From positions 248,001 through 312,000 of the forward strand of contig JAWUZG010000365.1 in the NCBI GenBank assembly GCA_036785705.1: a stretch of DNA of 64,000 nt, read 5' to 3'. Positions within the stretch are counted from its first letter, which is position 1. The number at the start of each line of letters is the position of its first letter. The DNA is from Acanthornis magna. Its lineage: Eukaryota; Chordata; Aves; Passeriformes; Acanthizidae. Positions 20,264-32,935 of this stretch are shown one piece after another. The notes beneath the pieces are model-generated. The model saw nothing but the letters and a program-made list of their open reading frames with translations, made no database searches and was not told the DNA's origin. A program made the position numbers and the translations under genes.

Positions 20264-23200
20264 GTATGAAGCATGAGGATTTGATTTACAATTGAAACTC
20301 TATCTCCATATTTTTATGTGGATTCATGACAGTATTTGCAATTACAGCCTACAAAGTCCTTCCTAGCAGAAAACTTGGGAAAACTTGGGAAAACTTGTGT
20401 GACCAGTTGGATTGTAAGAATTTGTGCTAGAAATATGCAAAGTTCCTTTCTTTTCTCTCCAAACTGTGATGTGCTAATGTTGCCAAAATAGGTTCTTTCA
20501 CGCTGCTGTGCCAGAGGCCAGTCCACACACAGAGCTGAGGTATTTTACCAAATATTTACAGTTCTGCACAGAGGGAGTGCTGGGTGGCAAATCCTACAAA
20601 GCCAGCACACCAACTATCAAAGCTTTTTACTATCTCATACAATTTACCAAAGGAAAAAATTCATTTTTATTGGCTACAACTTACATAACTTTCTGAGTAG
20701 TTAGTATTCTGTCTTCCATTGTTTAATGATTCTCTTGCTTCTCATGCTAATTAGTCCACATGCTCTTTCTCTTTCTCTTCTTTTGTGTCACTGAGTTTCT
20801 TGGGTCAGTGGTTGCAAGTTCACACTTCGGGAAGTTGGAGCTGATTTCAGGAGTTGGTTTTAGAAGTTTTTCCCTTATCTTGGGAGTTCTTCCAGGTGTT
20901 CGTGTGGCCTGTAAATCTGCATTTGTTGTGTGCACTGTCCGTGGGCATCCTTCTTCCCAAGCTTTGTTAACCTCCCCCTAGGTGTGAATTTATTGAAGCA
21001 TGCCAAGCCCTAAACCTTAACAAAGCAATTCTACCACCAAATAATTTGTCTTTCTAGCATCTGGACATCCCTGAGCTGCTCTCTGTTTTCATGGATTGAA
21101 TCTCCTTTCCAAGCTGTTTAGGCTTGAAAGTACACAAAGATCAAACATCAAAGAACATAATTTCTTAAGAAAATTTTACATATTCCACATTTTGCAACAC
21201 TGATGAGCTATAAAAACATTGATATCTGTTTGCCTGTGGAAATAACGCTTATCTCTCAGATTTTGAGTATTTTAGCTGGGGAAGATCTGAAATGAGACTT
21301 CAGCTTTGTTTCATGTATGATTCTGTTATGTATTCAAGGAAACTCTTTTTGAACCTCAACAGTTTTTGAGGAAGTTTCAAGGTATTTGGTATCTTTTAAT
21401 AGCTTAGTAAAGTTGGATGGCTCAAAAACGTCTCTAGAGTAATGCTGTAAAAAAGAGGATTAATCAGTGAGTTTGACTTGCTGCAGGGGCCTGTGTTGAG
21501 GTTGGTTGTGGTGGCCACAGTGGTGCAGCTGTCTAAAGGTAACAGATCTCTGCTGGATTCAAAGTGATTTGGGGGAGTGACACTGTTCCCTTCTGACCAC
21601 TGTGAGAGATGAATCACAGGAATGACAGCTGTGAGTTTAAATCTGAATCTTCCTGATGCCAGGTATTTTAACTTGGGCATAGTTGTTCAAATCAGTGAAC
21701 TGCTAGTACTGAGTTGCCATATGATGTATTCCCCGAATCTTGCCTTGGTTGAAATGTTCTGTCTAGGTTTGCACAGGATGCGTATTTCTTCATTTTGTAG
21801 ATATGTGACTCTTAACAGCTTTTCTTTCTTACAGCTAGGTTAAGGACCTTTGCTGCCAGGCCTGGGGAATGCTCTGAGACCAAAAATGCTGGAATTAAAA
21901 GTCTGTATTCGACACCTACCATAAAACCAAAACCAAATGCGTGCATTGAGAGGTGAGTATGTCTTTACACAAAGAGTAGGAGTGGAAGAGTGGAAGTGTT
22001 GGCACATTGAAAGTTTTGGCACATTGCCTCTATGTTTATGCAACTAAGATTCTGAATGTAATACAATCATTGAGGTATTGGCATTATCATGCTACTCTTT
22101 AAAGCTCTCTGCTTCTGAAATAATGCTATAAATCAAGTGTTGCAAATAACAGTAGTAAAAGGACGAGAGCCACACCTGGGGTGTTGACTTTCACAGCACC
22201 TTGTATTTTCAGCAGTGATTTGACCGTAATCAACGCTCGAGAAAATCAAAGTATAAAATCCATGTATTTTAAACTCCGTGTAGTTACAAGGTACTGCTCA
22301 AATGGTACGAGGTTTCTATCTGTTAATACAAAAACCATGTTGGCTCATCTCCAGGGTATGTTCTGCTTGTCAGGCTTAGACTGGCGCTTTCATTTTCCAA
22401 AGCTTTCCAGAGGCACAGAGACATTGACATTTTCAGGATGCCACTTGGCTCTTGCTTTGAAGTTCACATCTTTCTTTTGACATAAATGAGAATTGTGCGA
22501 GACCCCTGAGCACATAGCGTTTGAAGATTATGATGAGGTAGAGCATGATCATTTCTGTCCTGGTGCATCTTGAGATGGGACACCACAGTCAAGAGGGAGA
22601 GTGAATATATCTGCAGTTTTGGAAAAGCTGGTTGTTGTGGAATAAATGTTAAAGTCACGGTACGAGCAATAAGAAACTGAAGCTAAATGAGGTAGTTTCA
22701 TGGCAAATTGGGTTAAAGTTAACAAAGTTTAATGAAAATGCAAACCCATAACTTTTCATGTAATAGTGCTATGCCACTTGAATAAGTTTTGATTAATTAT
22801 TTTAGGCAAATGCCACATACTGGAGACTGAAAATAGAACCCAAATTCCAGTTTAACTCTTCAGGTGACTTTTGATTCCTCTTCAGGTGATTTTTGATTCA
22901 TCTATTTACAAGCTGCTGGTTTCCACCTCTTCTGTTTTTCTCTGGTTTGAAATTAAAATTCTCTGCCATTGCAGTTTCCGGAGTTTGCCGGCAAGTGTAA
23001 CAGTATTCGTCTCTTGTTTCCCAGCATGCCATCAGAAATGCTGCTGAAGGTATTTTCCTATTTGGATCCTGTGTCCCTGTTGTCTGCCGGTTGTGTGAAT
23101 AAGCGCTTCTATGACCTGGCCAGTGACCAGTAAGGAAGAGGGAAGGTTTCAGTCATGCCCCAGTTGTAGTTATCTGAGTTATGAGTCTTTCTAATTTAGT

Positions 23201-26200
23201 TTCTCTGATGCCAGAGCACTGATGCTTGTACCTGTGTGCAGTTACTCTGCCGAAATTGCACTGCATAGCCCACAGGATGTGTTGCATGGAATTCTAGCTG
23301 TGCAAGCCCTGTTGTTTAATGGGAGTTATGAGGCAAAAACTAAATCCAGTGCTTTGAAATGTTGCTATTAGCACTTTTTTTTTTGTTTTAAAACTTGCAT
23401 ATATTTGTTTGTATTCACATGCACTTGCACAAACTTTTCTGCTCGAGTGATCCTAACTTGTGTGTCACCAGTAGCTTTGTGGAATGGTCATAGCTTTCAC
23501 CATTTTGAAGTTCTGCTTATTTAGTTCTTTCATCAGGTTTTTGTAGAGGGGTTGATTCAATCAAATGATTCACTAGTGGTTTTTATCTGTTGCTCTGTTG
23601 GTCAAATTTTGGTGATTTCTAAATTGAAACCAAAGAGATGAAGATAAATACTGACACTTTTTGTCTAAGGATTGCTTATACAGAGTACACCAATTGCTCC
23701 TACCGGTATCACGACAATTTTGTGAAAGGAAAAGGAGGAGAGACCCGGGTTGATATGTGATAACTAGGATATCTGAGTATCCTTTGATTTTCTAGGATTG
23801 TACTGCATTAGTGTTGTTTGAATGAGAAAATGTCTTCCTGTATAGGAAGTTGCTGCATCCAGTATGAATCCGTTTTCCCTTATTTGCCAAAACTTATACA
23901 GTCAATTGGTTTACATTGGCTTTGACACCTTTAGAACCGATGAATTTAAAGGGAAGACTGTAATCCAGATGTATGTTTTGAGATTGTCAGCAGGTCAGTG
24001 TGGATAAAAATTGCATAGTTGACACAAATTATCTTAGTATGCATTTTCCACTTCAGGGTGGTAAGGCAGGATGAAATCACTGTGGCTGCTCAGGGCAGGA
24101 TGATTTATTTGCCTCCATCTCGATGATGTCTGTTTCCATTTTCTACTCTCAACAGAGATTAGAAAATGTGCACAAATGGGACTTGAGGATGAAAGGGCAG
24201 TGATACTTTCCTAAACATTTGTGATTCCAGGTCCTCGTTCGTTTTCTCCTCTGTCTCCCTACCCTAACTGAATTTTTGAGCTTGAACTAATTTCTTTGGT
24301 TGCACAGCACTGTTTTTGGAAAGGAAGAAGCAATATATAACTGAGAGTGAGGACAAGGATGGTAGGTATTTGTGATTAGTCTGTCTTCAGTCAGCTAAAT
24401 TGCTGAATCTGTAACTTGAAAATGCAGGAAATGCCTACTGCTAAGCGCTGTCTTTTCAGCATCATAGAGTAAGATGCGGAGTATCTCTCTCCAAGAAAGA
24501 AAGGATGGAGGGGAGGGGGAGTTGGGGAGGGGTTTCTAGTTAACAGGAGACTTTCATAGCAGGTTATTTTACTGGACTTTTTAGGCTGATTAGGACCAGT
24601 TGGATGATAGCTCAATTTCCCCCAATGATTGTATGTCAAGCACATCTCTCCTTTGTTTACATTGCCGGACAGTTCTAAACCACTTTGGGGTTAAAAAAGA
24701 ACTTCCCCTCTCCATCAGAAATGTTTTATGCTATCTGGTAACTTGGTTGCCTTTCCTGGTCTTAAAAGAGAAGTGTCTGATATCTTTGTTGTGGGTAGGA
24801 GGCAATGTGGGATGGATTCAGTCCTTGAATGCTTTCAGGAGAGGGCAAAATGCAATACAAAGCATAGCAGCCTAAGTTTGCCTGGGGATGAGTGAGGATT
24901 GGTAAAGGTAGTCTTGCCAATTAATGGTAGAAAATGTCTCTTGAGAATTTGTTGCCCTTCCCATTAATTTTCTTTAGTGCAGTTATGTGAAGTGTATGTC
25001 TGGCACTTTAAAATTAGAAAACTTACTGGAAACCTGCATTCACAGATTATTGTTCGAATTCTTGTCGGTTCCTGTATTCAGTATTCCATGAACTGTCCTA
25101 GAGATACTGAAATGTCCTAGAGGGCTGAAATGTGACCTCCTAGTTTTCCTGGCGTGAAGGAGATGAACCCATCATTACTGTCACATGTTTCTTTGTCTTC
25201 AGAAAGTCATGTCTTCTCTGAGCTTTTCCAAAGAGTGAAGAAGGGATTGACGTGACTCTGGTAACACCAAGCAAAGGTGTGAATCTGATTGTCCTCCTCC
25301 ACTCCACTTTCTGCTGTATCTGTGTGAGAAACTTGAAGTGTACAGATTACCTTTGTTGAATAAAAGGTATTAAAACACTTTCTCCACTAGCTGATTTTCT
25401 GTGAGGAGGATGCATCATTGTTTTGGGGTGGAATTTTCAAAATTTACTGCTTAACCTTTATCAGTTTTCACTTCCATTGCTGACTATGGCTCTGCTGTCG
25501 CTGAGCTTCATCCTGGATCCCATATTTTGAAGAAGGCAGACAAGACTGTTTTTGTGCTAACATTATGCTAACATTGTGCTAACATTTCAGCTTGGTGGTA
25601 GCTGAGATGTGTGTATAAAAATTGAGTGACTGTTCTTGAAATTTATTCCTCTTCATTCTATTTTTATTTTCAGTGGACTTTGGCTGAAACTCTATTCCAG
25701 TGCTTTGCAACCAAAATGGACAATGTGGAAAATGAAGCCTAAACAACCAGAAACTGTTTCTTTGGGCTGTGATGCTCTACATGATAAGAACCCTGGGTAC
25801 TGGAAGAATGAATCCATCTTCAAACAGACATCTGCCTTCAAAACGAGAGTAATGCTTCTCGCTAAACCTCTAGATCCTTATACAGGTCTTCCATTTGTGA
25901 GCAAAGAAGCTATGAAGTAAGCAATGCCTTGTCACAAAGAGATTTACTTGAGAAGAATGTACAAAATATTAATGGCTTGGGGGTATAGAAATAGAGCTAT
26001 AAAATGGGAAGATACGATGATAATCTAGAAATTGCTGAAACTGAGGAACATAAGTAGCAGTTAGTAGAAATATAAAACTGTTGAAAGCATAGTTTAACTG
26101 TTGTCACTTTGGGAATTTTGTTTTAAACACCCCTCTCCCCTCTCAATTCCTAAATAACAGTGTCTCTGGCTTGAGTTGGGTAATTGCACTGAAGGACAAA

Positions 26201-29200
26201 AATGGAAAAGAACATGTAATGGAGAAGCCAAAGCTATCGTTTAAGGACACATCAGTTACCGTGCTTTGGTATGGTAGAGACTGGCTGTGCTTAGACATCC
26301 TGTCAACCCTAAAACTGTATGGAGTTACACCATTGCTTCTTCCTCTGGGCAGACCTCCCAAAAAGAAGGGGTGAGTTTTAACTGAGGATTTTTGAAGATT
26401 TTTTGGGTGTGACTGGTGGATAATGTGTCTGTAGGAGCTGTCTGACATTGGTTTGACTCAACAAGTTAGCTCGTTGTTAGAAAGCTTCCCTGTAGTATTT
26501 CTTCCTATATTCTTCTCTTCATTGGTAGAGCTTTTTAGCAAGAAATAGCTGTGGGTAGGTAGGGTGTGGCAGTCGGAAGATGTCGTGCTGTACGGAAAGA
26601 TAGGACCCCTCCCCAGGTAGCCAATAGCGTTTAGTTTATGATGTAAGCAGACCGGTGTGACGTTGTAACCAAAGTTATATAATGAGGTGCTAATCACCAA
26701 TAAATGCCATTTGCCGTCCACCACATTGGTGTCTGTGAGCTGATGGCCCGAGCGGCTGGGGGTTGGCCGCCGTGCCGTTCCTGAACCAGGTTGCCACACC
26801 TGAAAAGGCAGCAAATAGCATAATCCAACAAGCTATGGCATTAATTCATAGGTTAATGTAGGTACTGGCATGTGATATTCAGGCTGAGAGGTCCTGACTT
26901 GGAAAGCTGGGTTTAAGGCATAGACACAAATGAGCATGAAAGAAACATGTAAATCTAGGAGAATTTATTGTGAGAAACTTAGCTTGGAAAATGCCATCAA
27001 TATTTATGTGGCTACAGCCAGGTAATCTATGTTGTTAAAATTTATTTTGTGTCTGATAGGTGTGCGTGTGAGTTTATGGAACTTGGTGTTCAACTATGTG
27101 TGCAGTCTTCAGTACATGCATATAAAAACACCAGTCCACAGCACATCTATTGTTTCTTAGCTTAAGTGTGTACAATAGGTTTTTTTCATTATATTCTGAG
27201 AAGATACTGAAATGGAAAGTGTCTATTTGAGGTGTTTGGTTGCTGTTAAGGCGTTCTGCACACATCTGGAGTCTATGTGTACATTATGTGCAGTATCAGC
27301 TACATGCTTCTTACACAAAGCCCCTAGTCACAGAGCTCTGAAAAGAGGGAATTGTTCACCTACAAAACACCTGGTTCCTCAAGCAGAAGCAAACTATTTG
27401 CTTGAAAAATAAATAAATCAAAAGAAGGCTTTTGTATAAAGTCAGCTGAAAAAGTCTTGCAGTCAAATTATGTGGGAAATGTAGTTGTTTTACCAAGATG
27501 ATGATTCATATGTAGTAAATTATTAAAAAAATAAAAGCTTGCAGGCAGTTGGTGTATTTATTTCACAGAACTGTAAGTTTTTAGAGATTGTGAATATAGA
27601 TGAAAGGAGTGGTTTCACCAATTTCAATATATCCGTGTTAAGACCGTAAGGCAGTAGTGCAGGGAGTTTAGGAATGTTCCTGTATTAATATGAGCCTGAT
27701 TGACTTAAAGATGGAAAGGGTTGAGGTTGATTAGGAAGAAGCTTTTTACTGTGAGGGTGGTGAGACACTAGAGCAGGTTGTGTGGGGAGGTCGTGGATGC
27801 TCCATCCCTGGTGATACTACAGTGATACTGCTGGGAAATCTAGGAACTGTTTTGGATATGATAAGAGCCTAAGTTGGAAAAGGGTTTGAGAAAGACTTCT
27901 TTCTTCATTCTGAATAGGTAATGCAAACTCTGCTTTCTGCTCTTTCTTTTTAATGCATCATTGGTTCATAAGATTGTCCATGAACTTTTATTTAGGAGTG
28001 TTTTGGAGCTAAATGGCTTTAATTGTAGGCAAAATTGTAGGCAGAAAAAGAATTCTGAAAAAGGAAGGCTTCCTCTAAGAAAAACAATTTATTATATGTG
28101 CGATTTGGTCCTTTCCTTTGAATTTTGCTTCTGTGGAAGAAAAATTTACCTTAGTAGCTTGCTTGACACTGATAAATGTTCAGTGATTCTATCTAGTACC
28201 AATAAAGTATCAAAAATGAATTGGAAAGTAATTCTGTGGTATTTTGAAAAATTGGGCAAGCACATAAGTTCTTTTTTTTTAAGAGTGTTTTAGAAGATCA
28301 TATAGTGGTTTTGCTTCTTTTCTTGTTAGGGGTTGAGATCCTGCTAGTGCACTGTAGTTGTTTGAATGTATAGTTTATGGCTCTGCATGCCAAACGCTTT
28401 CAAAACCATTCTCATCCTGTGCTGTTGCTCAGACTTAAGCCAGTCAGTTAAAAATGAAATTAGGCTGAACTTTTACATGAATAAGGAGACATAGCCTTTT
28501 TCCTGCATTCTGCGTGTTCTTTCCAAAGACCTCGTCGATTTGCCTTGATTGCTGAATACAGTCTTGCTAACGTGACTGAAAGCAGTGTAGCAGTTGGTGC
28601 CGATGAGCTTGTCCAGCTCTTCAGTCTGAATCCAGGATTGTTAGGAGGAAATTGGAAGGTAAGATAACATTATGTTTCAATATTTTATTATGACTTGAAG
28701 GAATAGATTTTTTTTTTGCCTTGTAGTTTGGATTTGGGGAGGGTTTTTTTTAATTTGTTTTTTTTCCTTTGGATTTTGAAAGCTCTTTTCTAAACTAGTA
28801 ACAACCAAATGCATGTAGGGACAGCTAGAAGACGATTTATTGTATTCTAAAATGTAGGAGTATATATAGTTTTCAAAAGGTTCACTTCTAATTCAAAGAT
28901 CAGTTATGTAAGATACTAGATTAAATACTGCATTCAGTTTTATTTGTTTTGCAGTCTTCACATGCCCAAGTTTGATATCCTAGAGTAATTTTAAATAGAA
29001 TGGTTGGAGGACAGATGTGCTTCTTCCTCTGATTCGTGCCATGCCCTGTGATGAGTTCCCACCTAGCAACTTAGCTTTCATCTCCATCACCAGGTAGCTA
29101 TATCCTGCTCCAGCAGTAGGAATGCTTTAAATTGTGCCCTTTTGGGGGTATTACATTCTTGGTATTAAGAGCCTAACTTAAGCATTTAGTCTCTGTAGGG

Positions 29201-32107
29201 TGGGTGTAGAGATGAATGTCTTCAGAGGGCAGAACGGAACATCTGAAGCAGACTCCTATGCAAAAGGAATTGGCATTTTGTACGGAATGCACGGGGACCT
29301 CAGTGTCTGCCTGCAGCTGCACAGGGCTGGGCGCTGTAGAAGCCTGTCTCAGGTGTTCTGCTCTTGGTCTGAATTCAGAGGTGGCAGCCCTTTCTTCCTC
29401 CCCTCAGCCATGTTATTGATGAAGGTTTAGCCTGTCTGGCACTGGCCAGGAACTTTCCTAGGGAGTCTATGAATAGTTCCTCCAAGCTGTGCCTAATTTG
29501 CAGCTGCAAACATGCTGTGCACAATCTGGAGGCAATGTTTAAAAGCACAGACGGACTATTTCTTTCACTCTTTAAGGTAAGACTGAAAGTCCATTTCCTA
29601 GAAAACTGACCTGCATGAGTCTGTTCCAGGTTGTCTCAGTCTGTGAAAAGCTCTGATAAACCAACAGCCATTTCTCTTGTATCTTCACAAGTTTAGTAGG
29701 CTGGTGTCCCTGTGTTGTTGGCTCAATGGTCTTGCTCATGCATTGGCCCCTCCCACGCTTGGAAAGAGATTTCTTTCAGCACCTGGAAATGGTTCTATCA
29801 TAACAAAGTTCCACATAGACATTAAGAATTGTGTGCTTCACTCTCGTGTATTTCCCCTGCTTGCTTTTCTGAGCAGCAGTTCTTACTCTCTGTGTAGGCA
29901 GAGGTAGTTAGTAACTAGGTAGTTAACTGTCAGAGGGTGAAATAATTGTAAATGCCACATATCTTGGTTTTTTGCACATAGCTGCATAATAGAAACCACA
30001 AACAGGTTACATGGGCCTCCTGGTATTTGGATAAAGAAAGACTGAGAAACTATGTGTTTGATAAATCTCCCTTGTTCTATCTTCTATAGCTGTAATGTTG
30101 TACTATGAAAATATAGAAGTAGTTAAGAAGCCAAAAGTTTGATTAGGGGATGTCATTTTCTGGTAACGCAGAGAGATGAAAACAGTAGTCGCCCACATTT
30201 CAGGAGAGTAATAGACTTCTGGCAGTGAATAATTTTCCTATTGACTTAGGTGTTTGTAAATGTATGACTTAAAAAATACATTTAAAGAAAAAAAGCTGAC
30301 TTCCTAGCATTCTGTGTTCTTGAAGTAAATACATACCTCTGTCTCTATTTAGTTTTCACATTTATGTTTTCTTTAGGCATCTATAGAAGGTTATGTTCCT
30401 AATGTTTTCCCAGGAGCACATAATCTGGTGAAGACATCCAAGGTTTTACTTTGCAATTCACCATTTCTCTTGAGTAATTCTGTACCCCTCACTGATGTTA
30501 GCCCTCTTTGCAAATAGTTCCTTACCTATGAAAATAAACTTGATGCCTCAGTAGTTGGGAGTAAGTGCTGTTTGATTCTGTTTAGGTACCTATTTTAAAG
30601 TGGAAAGTAGAAGTTAGGGAAGTACAATTCTTGGATTGCTCTCATAACTTTTGCCCTGGCATAGCTAGTTTCCCTCTCTTTCTCCATAAGATAGAAATGC
30701 TCTAATCTTTTTTATATATTCTGTACTCTTGTGAAAAGACACTAAAGGTTTTAGGAGTCCAAATGTTAGAGCAAGGCATTACTAACATTATTACAGTAAC
30801 TGGCAGAGTAATAAGCAGCAGCATTTATCTATGAATTTTAATGCTTGGAAAGACCCTCTGAAAAAAAGAATTTCCACATAAAAATACATCTACTTTAATT
30901 AATTTTTCAGGATACAAATGAAATTGCTTTTGTTATGGCGAGTCTTCGTTATAATCAACTTCTTGAGAGAAGCATTTTGGGTTCTGCTGTTGTGTAAGCT
31001 TGGTTTTCCTTTGTGGGTAATAAAGATAACCTTTTGAATAAAGCTTTGAGTTTCACAGTTAAAATTGACTGCTGTTAGAGGTTTATATTTAGGCAGTAAT
31101 TAACTATTCTTGTTTAATATAAACAAGTTACAGTAACGATTTACAAAAGTGTAGAAGCATTTTCATACTACGATATTGCCATTGTTATGCTATTAAGGAG
31201 ATAATTTAGTTATACAACTGTAGTAATACTTGCAGTATTGAGAAAGTTAGTCTTTATCTTTCAGTCCTATTGAGAACCTAGCTGGATTTCCTATGACGTG
31301 TTTGTATATGTGTATATTGCAGTATATAATATAATACAATACTTGTTTATACACTGTAAGCTGTTTCAAAAGATGGAGTTTTTTAGCTTTAGAACATTAT
31401 TTGGGGAATTTATTTTCCCCTCAGCTTTCTGGTCAGATATTGTTGTATCTAACCAGTAGTCTTAAGTGCCCATGGTAACTTAGTGTGGCTCTTCTGCCAC
31501 AGAAGGTGAGATTTTACACAATCTCCCTTAGTGCCCACTTGGATCCTTTGTAGAAGCTGTGCAGTTGCCTCTGGCATTTGGTCTCTTCAGGTCATTTGTG
31601 TGTGGTAGTTACTCATTTACTTAGGCACAAACAAAATTATTCCAATAATTGCTGTTTCAGAGAAGTTTCTAGCTAGTGGGCTTTTAGATTTGTAGTTAAG
31701 CTGATGCTTTTTTCTTTTTCGTAGACAAGTCCATGTTTTGAAGTTTAACAGATGTGCCTTTTAAAGCTGACTGCCATATTTTCTGCCTTTGGCTAGGCCA
31801 AGCAGCTGATCAGCAGTATTAGACACTGTATTAGCTGAAAAGAAGCATGAGGAACTAGAGATGTTTGATTTCAAAACTCTCTCAAGATGATCGTGTACAG
31901 CCATGTATTTAATTTCTTTCTATTAAGCCATCCCCGTTGCTAAATTCTATTTTTTTTCAAGCCAATCCACCCCTCCACCTAATGGACCTTTACTGGATGA
32001 TACTGACCCAGACTGTGGACTCCATCACTACAGCCTGCACCTGGATCTGCATGGCAGAAGCTGCAGGTACCTGTGTGGAACATTCAATGGCCACTTCTGC
32101 AGAAAAG
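20230..32107 (+). CDS. FBXO15: F-box only protein 15, eight exons, C-terminal exons not found
   Basis: FBXO15 is the substrate-recruiting subunit of an SCF (SKP1-CUL1-F-box) ubiquitin ligase; in mammals it marks embryonic stem cells and testis. Coding exons: 20230-20263 (candidate), 21835-21952, 23025-23129, 25674-25916, 26161-26370, 28529-28658, 30911-30993 and 31962-32107. Every junction uses AG and GT, phases match throughout, and no stop or frameshift appears over about 355 codons. The F-box (PSEMLLKVFSYLDPVSLLSA) is in the third exon. The WYG..W, NPGLLGGNWK and DPDCGLHHYSLHLDLH motifs of later exons match human FBXO15 by eye. About 130 C-terminal residues are unaccounted for. Human FBXO15 shares a divergent promoter with TIMM21, which is not seen here. 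Confidence 0.9.
20369..20398. repeat. 11-base tandem repeat in FBXO15 intron 1
   Basis: Three consecutive copies of gaaaacttggg (last imperfect). Confidence 0.85.
21835..21952 (+). CDS. FBXO15: FBXO15 exon 2
   Basis: Acceptor ttcttacag and donor gtgagt. Two bases, 38 codons, two bases. Basic, low-complexity linker ahead of the F-box. Assigned by phase and by continuity with the F-box exon. Confidence 0.7.
23025..23129 (+). CDS. FBXO15: FBXO15 exon 3 (F-box)
   Basis: Acceptor cttgtttcccag and donor gtaagg. Encodes the F-box that binds SKP1: MPSE opening, LLKVFSYLDP core and the C-terminal helix ending FYDLASD. It aligns residue by residue with the human F-box exon. Confidence 0.92.
25556..25589. 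repeat. 11-12-base tandem repeat in FBXO15 intron 3
   Basis: Three copies of gctaacattatgct-like unit about 85 bases before exon 4. Confidence 0.8.
25674..25916 (+). CDS. FBXO15: FBXO15 exon 4
   Basis: Acceptor tttattttcag and donor gtaagc; 243 bases, 80 whole codons. Begins LWLKLYSS right after the F-box (human W.GIYS equivalent), then GYWK and PYTGLP, both shared with human FBXO15. Confidence 0.92.
26161..26370 (+). CDS. FBXO15: FBXO15 exon 5
   Basis: Acceptor taaataacag and donor gtgagt; 69 whole codons. Motifs LSWVIALKDKNGKEH and DTSVTVLWYG match the human protein. Confidence 0.92.
26550..26813 (+). mobile_element. Solo LTR with 6-bp target-site duplication
   Basis: 264 bases, TG..CA bounded, flanked by AATAGC on both sides (26544-26549 and 26814-26819). 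TATATAAT at 26676-26683 and AATAAA at 26699-26704, followed by the accacattggtgtc motif typical of avian ERV LTR ends. A 6-bp duplication suits a beta-like (ERVK) integrase. Its transcription direction is the same as FBXO15. Confidence 0.8.
27715..27830 (+). mobile_element. CR1 LINE 3'-end fragment
   Basis: Contains gtgagggtggtgagacact, gcaggttgtgtggggaggt and a tggatgctccatccctgg block, the diagnostic 3' end of avian CR1 elements. Old and truncated at both ends. Confidence 0.7.
28529..28658 (+). CDS. FBXO15: FBXO15 exon 6
   Basis: Acceptor tctttccaaag and donor gtaaga; one base then 43 codons, ending in phase 0. Motifs FALIAEYSL and LFSLNPGLLGGNWK correspond to the human LIAKYNL and FCLHPGLLVGVWK. 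Confidence 0.9.
30911..30993 (+). CDS. FBXO15: FBXO15 exon 7
   Basis: Acceptor aatttttcag and donor gtaagc; 27 codons plus two bases. EIAFVMASLRYNQLLERS and LGSA match human ELAFVMANL..LVERSTLGSA. Confidence 0.92.
31962..32107 (+). CDS. FBXO15: FBXO15 exon 8
   Basis: Acceptor ttttttttcaag and donor gtaaag; one base, 48 codons, one base. LLDDTDPDCGLHHYSLHLDL and RYLCGTFNGHFCRK match the human FLDDSPEYGLHGYQLHVDLH and YLCGTF stretch. The following exon (one base carried over) was not found. Confidence 0.92.
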
Positions 32108-32545
32108 GTAAAGTTGATGGAACAATAATGTCTGCTTTAGAAATGATCCCTGCTGCCGTGTCTTCTTATATCCAGTGTCTCTGTTTTAAGGGGAGAAACT
32201 GAAATGGAATTTTAAGAGTAAGTGATCTCTCTGTTTGTTGTGTGGCTTCTTTATATCTGCATGGCAATTTGTGCGGTGTGCTCAGCCTGCTCTGTCACAT
32301 TGACAGTGTCAGGCCTGGGACACAAATTTTGCAGATTGTCAGGGTCTTTTCTTTTGCTTCACTGCAGCATTAATAATGCAGTGGCACAGGTTTTGGTGCA
32401 GGTTGATGTTTCTTCCACTTGTATTTTATAAAGGAGAGACAATTTGTCCTCATACGTTTTGGAGGCTTGTTTCGGTAGAATTCTCCTCGAGTATACTTTG
32501 GGTGCACTGACAGATTAAATATATAAATATATTTGTAGAAGTTAC

Positions 32546-32930
32546 TGTGAACTTTAAGAACTTTAAGATGGATAGACCTCCAGCATAGACCTCCATGGGC
32601 TGCAGGGGGACAGCCAGCCTCACCATGAGATGCAGGGGAATCTCTACTCCGGTGCCTCTTTTTTCACTGACTCGAGTGTCTGCAGGGCTGTTTCTCTCGT
32701 TCTTACGCCTTTGTCTGGCTGCAATTGTGCAGGTTTTTTTACCCCCCTTCTTAAATCTGTTATCCCAGAGGCACTACCACCATTGCTGATGGGCTTGTCC
32801 TTGGCCAATGGTGGATTTTTGGAGCTGGCATTTGCAGTGTTCAACATAGGGGAAGCTTCTGGCAGCTTCTCACAGAAGCTGTCCTTGTAGCCCCTCTGCT
32901 ATCAAAACCTGGTCACACAAACCCAACACA
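32546..32930 (-). mobile_element. Solo LTR with 5-bp target-site duplication
   Basis: 385 bases, minus strand starts TGTGTTGGGTTTGTGTGACC and ends TTCACA. GTTAC is present on both sides (32541-32545 and 32931-32935). Internal blocks such as gaagctgccagaagcttccc and gcctctgggataac are familiar from an abundant songbird LTR family. It lies 438 bases past FBXO15 exon 8. The overlapping short frames on both strands are LTR-derived. Confidence 0.85.
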
Positions 32931-32935
32931 GTTAC

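Larger units (their letters stand above)
26371..28528. other. FBXO15 intron 5 with LTR and CR1 insertions
   Basis: Holds a solo LTR (26550-26813) and a CR1 remnant (27715-27830). The rest shows nothing recognisable. Confidence 0.7.
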
